Assembly (NCBI RefSeq): GCF_900186985.1
Contig: NZ_LT906447.1
Location: forward strand, 1,426,001-1,490,000
Direction of reading: 5' to 3'
Source: Staphylococcus piscifermentans
Lineage (GTDB): Bacteria; Bacillota; Bacilli; Staphylococcales; Staphylococcaceae
DNA: 64,000 nucleotides
Both the position numbers and the translations under genes were made by a program. This document shows, one piece after another, positions 19,735-29,440 of the stretch. The first letter of the stretch is position 1. Each line of letters starts with the position of its first letter. A model generated the notes under the pieces. It worked only from the letters and a program-made list of their open reading frames with translations. It was not told where the DNA came from and did not search any database.

Positions 19735-20582
19735 TGATTGATGCATTATTAAACTTTGATTTTATGAGGTACTCTCTTATCAGTGGGATACTTATCGGGT
19801 TTATCGCACCCTTTATAGGCGCCTTTATTGTGGTTCGTAGATTATCGCTAATTGCGGACGCCTTAAGTCACGTAACTTTAGGCGGTATCTCATTCGGAAT
19901 GCTGCTTACCACTCTGTCACCGATTTTTGCTTCTATCAACCCTATGTGGGGTGGTATACTTTTTGCAGTAGTGGGCGCATTATTAATTGAAAAATTGCGT
20001 ACTTCTTATAAAAATTACCAAGAAATCGCTATACCAATTATTATGAGTGCAGGTATAGGTTTGAGTGCAATCTTCATATCCTTAGCAGATGGATTTAATC
20101 AAGAATTGGTAGGCTTGCTATTTGGTTCTATCAGTGCTGTTTCATTAAGTGATATGGTCACAGTACTTGTCATAGCTATTATCGTAATGGTGTTTATTTT
20201 CTCATTTTATAAAGAATTATTTATTCTTTCTTTTGATGAAGAATATAGCAGAGTTATCGGTATTCCGAAATGGATACAGTTCTTATTTATAATCATAGTT
20301 GCAATGGTCGTTTCAGCATCTATGCGTGTAGTAGGGATACTCTTAGTAAGTGCGCTCATGACACTTCCTGTTGCAATTGCTATGAGAATTACTAAAGGAT
20401 TTAAGCAACTTATTATATTAAGTATTATATTAGGTGAACTTTCGGTAATCGGCGGCCTAATAATCGCTTTTTATCTCAACTTATCGCCAGGTGGTGTCAT
20501 TGTAGTCTTATTAGTATTGATATTAGTAGCTACAATGTTAATTCAAACATTGCGTGTGAAAGTTAAAAAAGGAGTTAATTAG
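19734..20582 (+). CDS. znuB: Zinc ABC transporter, permease (ZnuB-like)
   Basis: The product (282 residues) is a hydrophobic ABC-3 family permease with about eight membrane segments. The conserved loop [18 protein letters not shown] near residues 36-53 and the cytoplasmic [13 protein letters not shown] near residue 165 are typical of zinc/manganese permeases. It is coupled to znuC (1-nt overlap) and to zur (1-nt gap). Confidence 0.92.
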   Translation: MIDALLNFDFMRYSLISGILIGFIAPFIGAFIVVRRLSLIADALSHVTLGGISFGMLLTTLSPIFASINPMWGGILFAVVGALLIEKLRTSYKNYQEIAIPIIMSAGIGLSAIFISLADGFNQELVGLLFGSISAVSLSDMVTVLVIAIIVMVFIFSFYKELFILSFDEEYSRVIGIPKWIQFLFIIIVAMVVSASMRVVGILLVSALMTLPVAIAMRITKGFKQLIILSIILGELSVIGGLIIAFYLNLSPGGVIVVLLVLILVATMLIQTLRVKVKKGVN

Positions 20583-20583
20583 T

Positions 20584-20991
20584 ATGAATACGACTGACGC
20601 TATTAAAATTTTAAAAGACGAAGGTCATAAATACACAGATAAACGAAAAATGATTATTGATATATTTGTACATGAAGATAAGTATATAAGTGCAAAAGCC
20701 ATTCAACAACGCATGGATTCAAAATTTCCAGGTATTTCATTCGATACAATTTATAGAAATCTTTATTTATTTAAAGATCTTGGGATTATTGAAAATACAG
20801 AGCTAGATGGTGAAATGAAATTCCGTATCGCATGTGCGCATCATCACCATCATCACTTTATTTGTGAAGTATGCGGCGAAACTAAAATTATTGATTATTG
20901 TCCGATGGAAGAAATTCAAGCACAATTGCCAGGGGTTTTAATACACACCCATAAATTAGAAGTATATGGCATTTGCGAAAACTGCCAATAA
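20584..20991 (+). CDS. zur: Zinc uptake regulator Zur (Fur family)
   Basis: Zur represses zinc-uptake genes when zinc is abundant. The 135-residue product has the Fur winged helix (about 1-80, with [22 protein letters not shown]), the structural zinc cysteines (CEVCG and CENC), and a metal site containing six consecutive histidines ([14 protein letters not shown]). The Zur box upstream of znuC and the operon position favour Zur over Fur or PerR. AAAAGGAG precedes the ATG. Confidence 0.93.
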   Translation: MNTTDAIKILKDEGHKYTDKRKMIIDIFVHEDKYISAKAIQQRMDSKFPGISFDTIYRNLYLFKDLGIIENTELDGEMKFRIACAHHHHHHFICEVCGETKIIDYCPMEEIQAQLPGVLIHTHKLEVYGICENCQ

Positions 20992-21011
20992 TAATTTTAT
21001 AATCGCATCCT

Positions 21012-21051
21012 AACAAATTCTGAGCATTACCAGTTCAGAATTTGTTTTTTT
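21012..21051 (+). terminator. Terminator of znuCB-zur
   Basis: A 12-bp perfect stem AACAAATTCTGA/TCAGAATTTGTT is followed by six Ts. Confidence 0.92.
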
Positions 21052-21132
21052 ATGTTTGAAATACACTATAAAGTGATAAACATTAGATGGAGATAATAAA
21101 GTCATGATGAACTTATAATACAAGCATTTAAA

Positions 21133-21161
21133 TTGTAAGCTTTCTCGTGACTTGATATAGT
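21133..21161 (+). promoter_or_regulatory. sodA promoter
   Basis: TTGTAA (21133-21138) and TATAGT (21156-21161) are separated by 17 bp; the leader to sodA is about 27 nt. Confidence 0.75.
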
Positions 21162-21194
21162 TAAGATGAAAACAAATTAGGAGGATGATTATTT

Positions 21195-21800
21195 ATGGCT
21201 TTTGAATTACCAAATTTACCATACGAGTTTGATGCATTGGAACCATATATCGACAAAGAAACAATGGAAATCCATCATGACAAACACCATAACACTTATG
21301 TAACAAAATTAAATGCAGCAATCGAAGGTACTGATTTAGAAAATAAATCAATCGAAGAAATCGTTGCTAATTTAGACAGCGTACCATCAGACATCCAAAC
21401 TGCAGTTCGTAATAATGGTGGGGGACACTTAAACCACTCATTATTCTGGCAACTTCTTACACCTAATTCTGAAGAAAAAGGTACTGTAATTGATAAAATT
21501 AAAGAAGAATGGGGCTCTTTAGATAAATTCAAAGATGAATTTGCTAAAAAAGCTGCTGGACAATTTGGTTCAGGTTGGGCATGGCTAGTTGTAGATAAAA
21601 ACGGTAAATTAGAAATCGTTTCTACACCAAACCAAGACAACCCTATTACAGAAGGCAAAACTCCTATTTTAGGCTTAGATGTTTGGGAACATGCTTACTA
21701 CCTTAAATATCAAAATAAACGTCCAGATTATATTGATGCATTCTGGAATGTTGTTAACTGGAATAAAGTTGACGAACTTTATGAAGCTGCAACAAAATAA
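21195..21800 (+). CDS. sodA: Superoxide dismutase (Mn/Fe)
   Basis: The 201-residue enzyme converts superoxide to peroxide and oxygen. Metal ligands are visible: His27, His81 (LNHSLFW), Asp162 and His166 ([10 protein letters not shown]). Relative to the staphylococcal pattern it is full length. Position next to zur is as in S. aureus sodA. An AGGAGG ribosome-binding site, its own promoter and a terminator make it a single-gene unit. Confidence 0.97.
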   Translation: MAFELPNLPYEFDALEPYIDKETMEIHHDKHHNTYVTKLNAAIEGTDLENKSIEEIVANLDSVPSDIQTAVRNNGGGHLNHSLFWQLLTPNSEEKGTVIDKIKEEWGSLDKFKDEFAKKAAGQFGSGWAWLVVDKNGKLEIVSTPNQDNPITEGKTPILGLDVWEHAYYLKYQNKRPDYIDAFWNVVNWNKVDELYEAATK

Positions 21801-21835
21801 TACTAGGTTATTTAAATTAAACTAGTATCTACACA

Positions 21836-21868
21836 AACAGTAATCGGTTATTCCGGTTACTGTTTTTC
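21836..21868 (+). terminator. Terminator of sodA
   Basis: The AACAGTAA/TTACTGTT stem (with inner CGG/CCG pairing) is followed by TTTCTTTT. Confidence 0.88.
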
Positions 21869-22005
21869 TTTTACAATATTTTACATAACATACAGTTTAA
21901 CGCACAATTACAAATTTATGACAGGAATTCAATACAAATCATAGAAAAAAGTTTCGTTTTCATATATCATTTGTTTAGAGAACTGTTGAATTGAGGTAGG
22001 TTGTT

Positions 22006-24057
22006 TTGTTAAAAAGGTTAAAAGAAAAATCAAATGATGAAAAAACTAGAAATCTGATGGATAAGAGAATCAATTTCTTCTTTGGTCTAGTTGTCATAGT
22101 ATTTGTAATCATTGTTTTACGGTTAGGTTACTTACAAATTGCACAAGGTTCTCATTATAAGCAACTCATTAAAAATGATGAAAATATTACTGTCAATGAA
22201 TCAGTACCAAGAGGAAGAATTCTGGATAGAAATGGTAAAATTTTGGTAGATAACGCTTCTAAAAAGTCTATTACATATACAAGAGGCCGCAAAACTTCAC
22301 AAAAAGAAATCTTAGATACAGCAAAACGTTTATCAAAACTGATTAAAATGGATACTGATCATATAACTAAGCGAGACGAACAAGATTTTTGGATCCAATT
22401 ACATCCTAATAAAGCAGCAGATATGATGAAAAAAGAGGAAAAAATGTTAAATGATGGCGATATTTCTCAAGATCAGTATGACGAAGAACTACACAACAAG
22501 ATTAAAGAAAAACAACTTAAACAATTAACTAAAAAAGACTTGCAGGTATTAGCAATCTACAGAGAAATGATGGCCGGATCAACATTAAACCCGCAAACTA
22601 TTAAAAACAAAGATGTAACTGAAAAAGAATATGCTGCAGTTTCACAACAACTATCAAAATTACCAGGCGTGAATACGTCCATGGATTGGGATCGAAAATA
22701 TCCTTATGGTAATTTGTTAAAAGGATTATTCGGTGATGTATCAACAACTGAAGAAGGGATTCCTAAAGAATTAACTGATTACTATTTATCAAAAGGCTAT
22801 TCAAGAAACGATCGTGTAGGTAAGTCTTATCTCGAATATCAATATGAGAGTATATTACGAGGAAAGAAAAAAGAAATGAAATATACAACAGATAAATCAG
22901 GCGCAATAACTAATACAGAAGTTATAAATCCTGGTTCTCGCGGTGACGACTTAGTATTATCAATTGATGTTGATTTACAAAAAGAGGTAGAAGATGCACT
23001 AGAAAAACAAATTAATAAATTACGTAGCGAAGGCGCTAAAAATATGGATACAGCAATGATTGTTGTTCAAGATCCAAAAAATGGCGATGTACTTGCTATG
23101 GCAGGTAAAAAGATTAAGCCAAATGGCGAAATGACTGATTATGATATTGGTAACTTCACATCTCAATATACAGTTGGTTCATCTGTAAAAGGCGGAACTT
23201 TACTTGCAGGTTATCAAAATGGTGCAATCCATGTTGGAGAAGAAATGATTGATGAGCCGCTCCATTTCCAAGGGGGTCTTACTAAACGTTCTTACTTCAA
23301 CCAAAACGGCAAAGTAAGAATCAATGATAAAGAAGCATTAATGCACTCATCAAACGTTTATATGTTTAAAACTGCTTTAAAATTAGCGAAAGATCCATAC
23401 CATTATAATATGGCACTTCCAAATAATATTGCCGATGCAGGTCAAAAATTGAGAAAAGGTTTAAATCAAGTCGGATTAGGCGTTAAAACTGGTATTGATT
23501 TACCAAATGAAGTAGCAGGACAAATTGAGAAATTAGATACCAATAGCGGTAATTATTTAGATTTAGCAATAGGACAATACGATACCTATTCACCGCTCCA
23601 ACTTTCTCAATACGTATCAACCATTGCTAATAATGGATATCGTATTCAACCACATGTCGGCTTAGAAATCAGAAAAGCAACAAATAAAGACAATTTAGGA
23701 CCTGTGAAACATAAAATAAAAGGCAATGTATTAAATAGAGTTAATAACACGCCTGACCAAATCAAGGAAGTTCAAGACGGATTCGACATGGCATTTAATA
23801 AAGCTCCAGGTACTGGGTATCAAAGTTTCCATAACACTGTAGTTCCTTCAGCTGGTAAAACAGGTACCGCTGAGGTATTCCAAAATGGAGAGCCGAGAGT
23901 TAACTCAACGTATATTGGTTATGCTCCAAAAGATGATCCTCAACTTTCATTCTCTATAGTTTACACTAACCAACCTGTTCCAGAACCTTGGTTGCAAGGT
24001 GGAGACCTTGGTAGAGATGTTATCAATTATTACTTTAAAGATAAAAAAGAAAAATAA
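22006..24057 (+). CDS. pbp3: Penicillin-binding protein 3 (class B transpeptidase)
   Basis: The 683-residue protein has one N-terminal membrane anchor (about 22-45), a dimerisation domain beginning ESVPRGRILDRNGK, and a transpeptidase domain. The penicillin-binding motifs are S392-S-V-K395, S448-S-N450 and K618-T-G620. Class B PBPs cross-link peptidoglycan and here probably work with an SEDS glycosyltransferase encoded elsewhere. The start is TTG 22006, 5 nt after GAGGTAGG. The sequence aligns along its whole length with S. aureus PBP3 as I recall it. No allosteric mecA-type features are seen. Confidence 0.95.
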   Translation: MLKRLKEKSNDEKTRNLMDKRINFFFGLVVIVFVIIVLRLGYLQIAQGSHYKQLIKNDENITVNESVPRGRILDRNGKILVDNASKKSITYTRGRKTSQKEILDTAKRLSKLIKMDTDHITKRDEQDFWIQLHPNKAADMMKKEEKMLNDGDISQDQYDEELHNKIKEKQLKQLTKKDLQVLAIYREMMAGSTLNPQTIKNKDVTEKEYAAVSQQLSKLPGVNTSMDWDRKYPYGNLLKGLFGDVSTTEEGIPKELTDYYLSKGYSRNDRVGKSYLEYQYESILRGKKKEMKYTTDKSGAITNTEVINPGSRGDDLVLSIDVDLQKEVEDALEKQINKLRSEGAKNMDTAMIVVQDPKNGDVLAMAGKKIKPNGEMTDYDIGNFTSQYTVGSSVKGGTLLAGYQNGAIHVGEEMIDEPLHFQGGLTKRSYFNQNGKVRINDKEALMHSSNVYMFKTALKLAKDPYHYNMALPNNIADAGQKLRKGLNQVGLGVKTGIDLPNEVAGQIEKLDTNSGNYLDLAIGQYDTYSPLQLSQYVSTIANNGYRIQPHVGLEIRKATNKDNLGPVKHKIKGNVLNRVNNTPDQIKEVQDGFDMAFNKAPGTGYQSFHNTVVPSAGKTGTAEVFQNGEPRVNSTYIGYAPKDDPQLSFSIVYTNQPVPEPWLQGGDLGRDVINYYFKDKKEK

Positions 24058-24087
24058 GCAATATATAATAAGAGACTAAATGAGGTG

Positions 24088-24138
24088 CTCCCTATAAAGC
24101 AGACACTTAAACAGTGAAAACTTTATAGGGAGTTTTTT
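24088..24138 (+). terminator. Terminator of pbp3
   Basis: CTCCCTATAAAG pairs with CTTTATAGGGAG (12 bp) around an inner CACT/AGTG hairpin, followed by six Ts. Confidence 0.92.
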
Positions 24139-24258
24139 ATATAAGCAGTAATCAAATACTTATATAACTAGAGAAGTTTTCTATTTTAACTTTAATGACA
24201 CTTAATCTGAGAAACGTTATAATATGTATATCAAATTATTAATTAAAGTAGGGGTATT

Positions 24259-24801
24259 ATGAAGAAGTCTGATTTTCGAAAAGAAACCTTGAAACACATG
24301 AAAAATTTAAATAAGAGTATAAAAGAAAAAGCCGATCAGTGGCTGGCTGAGCAACTCTTTTCGACAGAAGAATATAAAAATGCTCAAAAAATAGGGATTG
24401 TCTTAGCAATGAATCATGAAGTTGATACCTATTCGATTATTAAACAAATTATTAATCAAAATAAACAAGCTTTCGTTCCTGCTACTGAATATTCTACAAA
24501 GAAAATGACTTTTCAGCGTCTGACAGATTTATCAACACTAGCAGTAGATGAAAAAGGGATTAAATATGTGAACGCACCTACTGAAAAAACAGATCAATTA
24601 GATTTAATTATAGTACCCGGCGTAGTCTTTAATAATTATGGTTACCGAATCGGTTATGGCGGCGGCTATTTTGATAAATTTTTAAGTCAACATAGAGCAG
24701 CTACTATCAGCTTGATTTATGATATTCAATTAAATAATGATTTCAATACTGAAAGTCATGATGAAAAAGTTGACCGCTTAATTATTGCTAAAACAAAGTA
24801 A
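24259..24801 (+). CDS. 5-formyltetrahydrofolate cyclo-ligase family protein
   Basis: The enzyme converts 5-formyl-THF to 5,10-methenyl-THF with ATP. The 180-residue product has the basic N-terminal region, LIIVPGVVFNNYGYRIGYGGGYFDKFL (the family signature around residue 125) and a conserved C-terminal Asp-Arg. It heads a run of tightly packed genes down to yqgX. AGGGGTATT precedes the ATG. Confidence 0.92.
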   Translation: MKKSDFRKETLKHMKNLNKSIKEKADQWLAEQLFSTEEYKNAQKIGIVLAMNHEVDTYSIIKQIINQNKQAFVPATEYSTKKMTFQRLTDLSTLAVDEKGIKYVNAPTEKTDQLDLIIVPGVVFNNYGYRIGYGGGYFDKFLSQHRAATISLIYDIQLNNDFNTESHDEKVDRLIIAKTK

Positions 24802-24817
24802 GTTATTTGGAGGCCTC

Positions 24818-26278
24818 ATGAGAATAGAAAAACAATTTTGGAAATTAATTTATTATTGGATTCGATATTTGAACTACGAAATTGCATACAGAAATAAGGA
24901 AGATTCAGAAATATGGTTAAGCAATAAAAGAAAACATAAAATTGTTATTTTTAAAACCGAAGTCAATAGCTCTCAGGAAATTCGCTTTGATAAAAGTCGT
25001 GTCCAAGAGCACGAAAAAGAAATATCAGAATTTACAGGTTTTAAAATCAAAGAGGTTGATTTTTACTATTTGACTGAAAAGATTTTTACATATGAAAATC
25101 TTAACGAAGTACATCCAATTAAAATGAAGTTCAATGTGATTAGAAATATGAAAGATTTGAATAAGATATTTCCTAATCCACTTCTTATTCGTCTTTACTC
25201 ACGAAATAATGATAAAACTTCACTTTATTATAAAAAAAGAGTATTAAGTGATAATCCATTAGAAAAATATATGATGAAATTTGCCCCTGTAACATACGGA
25301 TTAATCGCTTTAAATGTGATAATTTGGCTTTATATGTTTCTCATACTCAATATATTCTCAGATAACCGGATGATTGATGTAGGAGGATTAGTGCATTTTA
25401 ATGTGGTACACGGGGAATGGTACAGATTAATTACTTCGATGTTTTTACACTTTAATTTTGAACATATACTGATGAATATGCTCTCATTATTTATTTTTGG
25501 TAAGCTTGTAGAAGCAATAGCCGGTCATTGGCGGATGCTAGGCATCTATTTGATTTCAGGAGTATTTGGAAACCTTGTTTCACTCGCTATAGATAGCACT
25601 TCTATCTCAGTTGGGGCGAGCGGTGCAATCTTCGGTTTAATTGGTGCGCTATTTGCTATGATGTTTATTGGCAAACAATACGAGCGCAAAACATTATTTC
25701 AACTCATCGGTGTGCTTTTACTTTTAACGCTAGTTTCGTTATTTATTTCCAATGTGAATATCTTCGCCCATATTGGCGGTTTTATTGGTGGAATTTTAAT
25801 TACATTTATAGGTTATTATTATAAAGTAAATCGCAAATATTTTTGGATTTCACTTGGAATAATGGTGATATTGACAATTCTCCTACTTATAAGAACTTTA
25901 ACTATCAAAGAAGATAATATTTATGATAAGTTAATAAGAGATGAAATGAATGAAGGGAATTATAATAAAGCATCGCAACTTGTAGAACACACTATAAATA
26001 AAGGTTATGAAGATGATGAGACATATTATTTAAGTGGCCTGATTAAAGCAACTAAAGATTCTAAAGCAGAAGGCATTTCCACATGGGAACGTGGACTCAA
26101 ATATTATCCTGAATCTGGCATTTTGCATTATGAATTAGCTATTGCAAATCGTTCATTAGGTGATAAAAAATCTGCTTTGAAGCATATTAAAATCGCTTAT
26201 AAAAATCACCCGCACAATGAAAAATACAAATATCTTAAAGAAGAGTTGACGCATGACAATGAATCAGCAGATAAATAG
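24818..26278 (+). CDS. Rhomboid family intramembrane serine protease with TPR-like tail
   Basis: The 486-residue protein has a soluble N-terminal domain (about 1-160), a rhomboid core with six or more membrane helices (about 165-370), and a helical TPR-like C-terminal region (about 385-480). The catalytic pair is visible as Ser268 in SVGASGAIFG and His318 in FAHIGGFIGG, so it should be an active intramembrane protease like Bacillus YqgP/GluP. The start at ATG 24818 follows GGAGG; the longer reading from 24785 overlaps the previous gene and was rejected. Substrates are unknown. Confidence 0.92.
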   Translation: MRIEKQFWKLIYYWIRYLNYEIAYRNKEDSEIWLSNKRKHKIVIFKTEVNSSQEIRFDKSRVQEHEKEISEFTGFKIKEVDFYYLTEKIFTYENLNEVHPIKMKFNVIRNMKDLNKIFPNPLLIRLYSRNNDKTSLYYKKRVLSDNPLEKYMMKFAPVTYGLIALNVIIWLYMFLILNIFSDNRMIDVGGLVHFNVVHGEWYRLITSMFLHFNFEHILMNMLSLFIFGKLVEAIAGHWRMLGIYLISGVFGNLVSLAIDSTSISVGASGAIFGLIGALFAMMFIGKQYERKTLFQLIGVLLLLTLVSLFISNVNIFAHIGGFIGGILITFIGYYYKVNRKYFWISLGIMVILTILLLIRTLTIKEDNIYDKLIRDEMNEGNYNKASQLVEHTINKGYEDDETYYLSGLIKATKDSKAEGISTWERGLKYYPESGILHYELAIANRSLGDKKSALKHIKIAYKNHPHNEKYKYLKEELTHDNESADK

Positions 26279-26459
26279 TTTTTATGATGTGCAGCAATTA
26301 TTAAAGCAATTTGGTTTTATAATTTATTTTAAAGATAAACAAGATATGCTAGAAATGATGGAGCAAGAAATAAGGGAGCTTCATGAATATCAGCTCATAT
26401 CCAAAGACACGTTTATTAAGTGTATTCTAATTATCAATCAAAGAAGGATGAGTAAGTAA
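26253..26459 (+). CDS. YqgQ-like small protein (DUF910)
   Basis: This 68-residue protein has no membrane segment and the DUF910 pattern ([31 protein letters not shown]). It overlaps the end of the rhomboid gene by 26 nt and its stop touches the glcK start. In Bacillus yqgQ lies between the rhomboid and glcK, as here. No function is established. Confidence 0.85.
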   Translation: MTMNQQINSFYDVQQLLKQFGFIIYFKDKQDMLEMMEQEIRELHEYQLISKDTFIKCILIINQRRMSK

Positions 26460-27445
26460 TGAAAAATTTAATATTGGCAGCGGATGTTGGCGGTACAACA
26501 TGCAAGTTAGGGATTTTTGATAAACATCTAGACAGACTGGCGAAGTGGTCAATACAAACAGATATCAGTGATCCGACAGGAGTCGTTCTGCTTAAATCAG
26601 TCTATAGTGCTTTTGTACAAAAGTTAACTGAACTTAATCTTAAATTAGAAGATGTAATAGGATTAGGACTGGGCGTCCCCGGACCTGTTGATTTTGAAAC
26701 GGGAGTAGTTCATGGGGCAGTCAACCTTAACTGGCCAGGCGACGTAAATATTAGAGAAATCTTTTCTCAATATGTCAGCTTTCCAGTATTTGTAGATAAT
26801 GATGCTAATGCAGCAGCTTTAGGCGAAAAACACAAAGGCGCAGGTCATGACGCAGATGATGTTGTGGCTATAACTTTAGGTACAGGAGTAGGCGGCGGCA
26901 TTATTTCTAATGGTAAACTTGTTCATGGCCATAATGGTTCTGGCGCAGAAATTGGTCATTTCAGAGTAGATTTCGATCAAAGATTTGCTTGTAATTGTGG
27001 AAAATACGGCTGTTTAGAAACAGTTGCTTCGGCCACTGGTGTAGTTAATTTGGTCAAATTTTACCATCCTAAATTAACGATTAAATCTTCTATTTTAGAA
27101 CTTATTAAAGAAGATCGTGTGACAGCCAAAGATGTTTTTGACGCCTCTAAAAAAGGAGATTTATTCTGTTTGTTCATAACAGAAAGAGTGGCAAACTATA
27201 TTGCATATGCTTGCAGTATTATTAGTGTAATGAGTAATCCGAAATACATCATTTTGGGTGGCGGCATGTCCGAAGCAGGAGATATTTTAATAGAGAACAT
27301 TAAAACAGAGTATCGTAATTTGACATTTACTCCAGCTCAAAATGGAACTGAAATAGTGAAAGCTCAACTAGGTAACGATGCAGGGATTGCAGGTGCAGCT
27401 GGTTTAATAAAAACTTACGTGATAGATGAGGAGAGAGTTGAATAA
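26459..27445 (+). CDS. glcK: Glucokinase (ROK family)
   Basis: The enzyme phosphorylates intracellular glucose to glucose-6-phosphate. The 328-residue product has the ATP-binding start [15 protein letters not shown], the catalytic [12 protein letters not shown], and the ROK zinc motif [10 protein letters not shown] near residue 180. There is no N-terminal HTH, so it is a kinase and not a ROK repressor. It is translationally coupled to its neighbours on both sides. Confidence 0.95.
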   Translation: MKNLILAADVGGTTCKLGIFDKHLDRLAKWSIQTDISDPTGVVLLKSVYSAFVQKLTELNLKLEDVIGLGLGVPGPVDFETGVVHGAVNLNWPGDVNIREIFSQYVSFPVFVDNDANAAALGEKHKGAGHDADDVVAITLGTGVGGGIISNGKLVHGHNGSGAEIGHFRVDFDQRFACNCGKYGCLETVASATGVVNLVKFYHPKLTIKSSILELIKEDRVTAKDVFDASKKGDLFCLFITERVANYIAYACSIISVMSNPKYIILGGGMSEAGDILIENIKTEYRNLTFTPAQNGTEIVKAQLGNDAGIAGAAGLIKTYVIDEERVE

Positions 27446-27774
27446 TGGCAATAGTAGATGTAGTAGTAATTCCTGTTGGAACAGAAGGACCTAGCGTCAG
27501 TAAATATATCGCTGAGATTCAAACTAAGCTAAAAGAATTTAAGGAACAAGGCTTGATTGATTATCAATTAACACCTATGAATACACTTATTGAAGGTGAT
27601 TTAGAAGATTTATTCAAAGTTGTTCAAGCTATTCATGAATTACCTTTTGATAAAGGATTAGAAAGGGTATGTACTAATATAAGAATAGATGACCGTCGTG
27701 ATAAATCTCGCAAAATGAACGACAAATTGGTATCTGTTCAAAAACAATTAGACAAAATGAGTGGTGATCAATAA
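27445..27774 (+). CDS. MTH1187/YkoF-type thiamine-binding family protein (YqgV-like)
   Basis: At 109 residues, with the pattern VVVIPVGTEGPSVSKYIAEIQ at the N-terminus and GLERVCTNIRIDDRRDK near residue 75, it fits the MTH1187/YqgV family. Some members bind thiamine-like ligands; the role here is unknown. It sits between glcK and the metallo-hydrolase with 1-nt overlaps on both sides. Confidence 0.82.
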   Translation: MAIVDVVVIPVGTEGPSVSKYIAEIQTKLKEFKEQGLIDYQLTPMNTLIEGDLEDLFKVVQAIHELPFDKGLERVCTNIRIDDRRDKSRKMNDKLVSVQKQLDKMSGDQ

Positions 27775-28397
27775 TGAATATTTCATCTTTAACACTTGGT
27801 ATTGCTGATACCAATACTTATTTTATTGAGGATGAAAATAGTGTTTTACTAGTAGATCCATCAAGTGATGGCAAAAAAATCATAGACAAGCTTAAATCAA
27901 TCGATAAACCCTTAAAAGCAATTATTTTAACACATGCCCATTTTGATCATATTGGTGCTTTGGACGAAGTATTAAATGAATATGATGTGCCTGTGTATTT
28001 ACATGAAGAAGAATTTGATTTCTTAACTGACACAAGTAAAAATGGGTCATCAAAATTCCAACAATATGGATTGGAACCCGTTAAGAGTTCGGCGAAACCT
28101 CAATCATTAAAAGAGGGTACGCATAACATCGGCGGTTTCGATGTAAAAGTATTGCATACACCAGGACATTCACCTGGCAGTTTAACTTATGTATTTAATG
28201 ATTTCGCTGTTGTAGGCGATACATTATTCAACAACGGTATTGGTCGAACAGATTTATACCGCGGTGATTATGAAACTTTAGTTGATTCAATTCAAGACAA
28301 AATTTTTGAAATTGAAGGCGACTTACCGTTATATCCAGGACACGGTTCTTCAACAACTGTCAATGGTGAACAATTAAATCCATATCTTCATGGGTAA
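27774..28397 (+). CDS. MBL-fold metallo-hydrolase (YqgX-like, glyoxalase II type)
   Basis: The 207-residue protein has the metallo-beta-lactamase motif His54-x-His56-x-Asp58-His59 (LTHAHFDHIGALDEV), a later metal His in HTPGHSPGS, and VGDTLFNNGIGRTDL. It belongs to the short glyoxalase II-like/YqgX group. A hydroxyacyl-thioester hydrolase role is usual for the family, but the substrate cannot be read from sequence. It ends the glcK run; a terminator-like hairpin overlapping the comGA leader follows. Confidence 0.9.
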   Translation: MNISSLTLGIADTNTYFIEDENSVLLVDPSSDGKKIIDKLKSIDKPLKAIILTHAHFDHIGALDEVLNEYDVPVYLHEEEFDFLTDTSKNGSSKFQQYGLEPVKSSAKPQSLKEGTHNIGGFDVKVLHTPGHSPGSLTYVFNDFAVVGDTLFNNGIGRTDLYRGDYETLVDSIQDKIFEIEGDLPLYPGHGSSTTVNGEQLNPYLHG

Positions 28398-28427
28398 AAT
28401 AAATTTCATAAAATAAAAGAAATTTCC

Positions 28428-28465
28428 TCACCTTCTACGTTTATTATTGTAGGAGGTGATTTTTT
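28428..28465 (+). promoter_or_regulatory. Terminator-like hairpin that contains the comGA ribosome-binding site
   Basis: TCACCTTCTAC (28428-28438) pairs with GTAGGAGGTGA (28449-28459) over 11 bp with one G-U pair. The 3' arm holds the comGA Shine-Dalgarno GGAGGTG, and six Ts follow directly, ending at the comGA ATG. It could both terminate read-through from yqgX and hide the ribosome-binding site of comGA. Confidence 0.75.
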
Positions 28466-29440
28466 ATGAAAAAACTTTTAGACCAAATTTTGAAAGATGC
28501 AATCGCTAAGAACGTATCAGATATCCATTTTATACCGCTTGAAAAGGAAGTCTCGATTAAATTCAGAGTCAATGATGATTTGATTAATTACGATAAAATT
28601 GAGATTCTAAATTATTCAAAATTGCTTACCTTTATGAAATTTCAAGCAGGACTCGATGTTTCAAATTATCATCAAGCTCAAAGCGGCCAAACAACTTTTA
28701 AGCATCAAACTTTATATAATTTGCGGATATCGACTTTACCGCTTTCCTTAGGTATGGAAAGCTGTGTAATACGTCTTTCACCGCAGTATTATTCCCAAGA
28801 TTCTAAAATGGCAGGCCCTAAAAATTTCTATCATCTTATGAATAAGAAACAAGGGCTCATACTTTTTACAGGGCCAACTGGTTCAGGTAAAAGCACGATG
28901 ATGTATGAAATGGTTGCTTTTGCTCAAGAGCATTTGAATTTAAATATTATAACAGTCGAAGATCCTGTGGAAAAAAGAATTACTGGTATCACCCAAATTT
29001 CGGTTAATGAAAAGGCGGGTATTAATTATGAGAGCTCTTTCAAAGCTATCTTACGTTGCGATCCAGATATCATTCTTATTGGTGAAATCAGAGATGCTCA
29101 GATAGCTAAATGCGTAATCCATGCTGCTTTAAGCGGACATTTGGTTTTATCCACTTTACATTCTAATGATTGCGAAGGCGCATTATTAAGATTATTAGAA
29201 ATGGGTGTGACACCGCAGGAAGCCCAACAATCTATCGCGTTAATTTCAAATCAGCGTTTAGTTACAAATCAATACGGCAACCGCGAACTCGCTTATGAAA
29301 CGATGTATCAGTCGGATATACAGTATTTTTTCAAGCATGATTACACAATGCCGAAACATTTTATGAAATTAAGTAAAGTATTAACTCAAATGAGTGAAGA
29401 GGGCGTTATCTGTGAAGAGATTCTCGAAAGATATACTTAA
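28466..29440 (+). CDS. comGA: ComGA, traffic ATPase of the competence pseudopilus
   Basis: ComGA is the PilB/GspE-type secretion ATPase that powers assembly of the transformation pseudopilus. The 324-residue product has Walker A GPTGSGKST near residue 138, the Asp box DPDIILIGEIRDAQ, and the His box GHLVLSTLHSND. It lacks the long N-terminal domain of GspE, as ComGA does. It is the first gene of comGA-GG. Its ribosome-binding site is buried in a hairpin, so translation may be restricted unless the transcript starts inside or the hairpin is opened. Confidence 0.96.
   Translation: MKKLLDQILKDAIAKNVSDIHFIPLEKEVSIKFRVNDDLINYDKIEILNYSKLLTFMKFQAGLDVSNYHQAQSGQTTFKHQTLYNLRISTLPLSLGMESCVIRLSPQYYSQDSKMAGPKNFYHLMNKKQGLILFTGPTGSGKSTMMYEMVAFAQEHLNLNIITVEDPVEKRITGITQISVNEKAGINYESSFKAILRCDPDIILIGEIRDAQIAKCVIHAALSGHLVLSTLHSNDCEGALLRLLEMGVTPQEAQQSIALISNQRLVTNQYGNRELAYETMYQSDIQYFFKHDYTMPKHFMKLSKVLTQMSEEGVICEEILERYT

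Noticed and set aside
24060..24258. Possible rpmG (ribosomal protein L33) between pbp3 and the 5-FCL gene, as I recall in S. aureus
   Set aside because: I found no L33-like frame; the gap holds only the pbp3 terminator and AT-rich sequence.
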